A stretch of DNA of 64,000 nt from Fistularia commersonii. Taxonomy: Eukaryota > Chordata > Actinopteri > Syngnathiformes > Fistulariidae. The stretch spans positions 9,071,001-9,135,000 of the forward strand of contig JBBMNZ010000028.1 of NCBI GenBank assembly GCA_037954325.1, written 5' to 3'. How positions within the stretch are numbered: the first letter of the stretch is position 1; each line of letters opens with the position of its first letter. A model generated the notes under the pieces. It ran no database searches. It saw only the letters and a list, made by a program, of their open reading frames with translations, and was not told where the DNA came from. The translations under genes were made by a program, and so were the position numbers. Below are positions 62,795 through 64,000 of this stretch, piece by piece.

Positions 62795-63000
62795 GGCCGT
62801 GAGACAGGGTTTAACCAGGAACAGTCACCTGACAATCACGGCGCATATAGAGACATCCAACCTTTCACCTTCTCGTTCACACCTACAGATAATTTCAAGA
62901 CTCTCCAATGAACTTTTTGTTTTAAAATAGTGTGTGGAGGACAGAGATGATAGGGGAAACCCTAGAGGGAGAACATGGAGGGCATAGAAAAGGAGCCCAG
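62795..63000 (+). repeat. Dispersed teleost repeat copy
   Basis: Plus orientation: GAGACAGGGTTTAACCAGGA, ACAGTCACCTGACAATCACG, AGAGACATCCAACCTTTCAC and TTCACACCTACAGATAATTT, then GGAGGACAGAGATGATAGGG and GAGAACATGGAGGG. Confidence 0.65.
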
Positions 63001-63501
63001 GTTTAAAAATAGTCCAGGGTTGGGGTTCAGGGCCAAATTTTATTCCCAGTTATAAAATATATAAATATATTCAAAGTATTCAGCTAAACTGAAATGAGCG
63101 CGGGCCTTTATGATGATCCAGATGATTAATTCAGAGATTCTTGAGCTCCTTTCAAATCAATCGCCGCCAGTTATATATCATTTATAATCTGAGTTTGAGT
63201 TGGATTATTGGCTGGCGGGGGGGGTCGTCACATCCGGCAGATGCCAAAGCTAGGCGGCTTTGTGTCATAAACAAAAGGTATACTGAAGGTCCGGCAGAAT
63301 ATAAATCACACACAAAGTTAGCCGTGAAGATAAACAGCTGTGAAATAAAATAAAATTAGAAATAAATAAAAGTAAAACAAGGTCAGAGAAGGAAGCCAGA
63401 CATTAAAAAAGGGTAAAAAGAAAATATTATTCTGCAGGGACATAAAAATGTAATAAAAAGTAATAAATGTATTTCTCTTTTTTAAAAGCTCCATTATGGG
63501 T

Positions 63502-63541
<40 letters not shown>

Positions 63542-64000
63542 TTTGTGAGTTTTTTAATAACCCGCTGAGGCGGGCTGAGGATGGCAACCTGCTAAATTAC
63601 ACTCACTTATTCTCCTCACAGGGAATCAAGTGACGAAACCCAAGTGCAGAAAATAAATAGAGAAAGAAAAAAGTTTAAAAAAAAAATTAAAAACACACGC
63701 CCAACTGTCTTTAGATTTATATAACCTGCTAAAACTGCGGGGCGGGGTAGAGGGGGTTCTGTCTTGTTTCCATGACACTGTCAACCTGGGGACCTGCACT
63801 CCAGACGACTATCCATCAGCAGACAAATCACACTCGGCTGAGGATGGCCATATAGGACACACACACAAACACATGCGCACACGCACACATATACATATCT
63901 ATAAATATATACACACACACACACAGCCATGGTTCCCTCTCCATCAGCGCTTGGCAATCAGCGGTGTGTTATCTGTGGGGTAATCTAGAGACGTAGCAGG

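Overview
The window looks like nuclear DNA from a ray-finned (teleost) fish. The case rests on one intron-split vertebrate gene exon, very abundant (CA)n/(GT)n and tetranucleotide microsatellites, and many short TIR-type DNA transposon remnants of kinds common in teleosts. There are no operons, ribosome-binding sites or dense reading frames of the kind a prokaryote or virus would show. The species cannot be told from the sequence alone.

Only one protein-coding segment can be supported: the terminal coding exon of a neurexophilin at 13631-14404 on the + strand. It carries most of a secreted neuronal glycoprotein that binds alpha-neurexins. Several diagnostic residues point to nxph3 rather than nxph1, nxph2 or nxph4. 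The exon with the start codon and signal peptide was not found and is probably upstream, either in the unread part of a long intron or outside the window. A GC-rich 3' region follows, and a candidate poly(A) signal lies near 18.0 kb.

The other ~98% is noncoding. Layout: 1-13.6 kb is presumed upstream intron or flank, with a non-autonomous Tc1/mariner-like MITE at 6.8-7.2 kb and an octamer/E-box cluster at 5.9 kb. 14.4-18.0 kb is a possible 3' UTR. 18-32 kb is GC-rich sequence, then an AT-rich stretch holding hAT and piggyBac-like MITEs and several copies of one old dispersed repeat. 32-47 kb has microsatellites, a G-run cluster, a (GGAT)n satellite at about 40 kb and a nested pair of MITEs at 46.3-47.0 kb. 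47-64 kb has conserved-looking noncoding blocks, a Tigger/pogo-like transposase relic at 51.7-52.1 kb, another piggyBac-like MITE at 56.5 kb and a long (AGAT)n array at 59.2 kb.

I did not find a previously undescribed biological system. The most informative observations are the neurexophilin's mixed paralogue signature, the insertion history readable from nested transposons, and candidate regulatory clusters (octamer, RFX X-box-like and homeodomain-type motifs) in a gene-poor region around a neuronal gene. Family names for repeats and the paralogue rest on recognition from memory. No database search was run.
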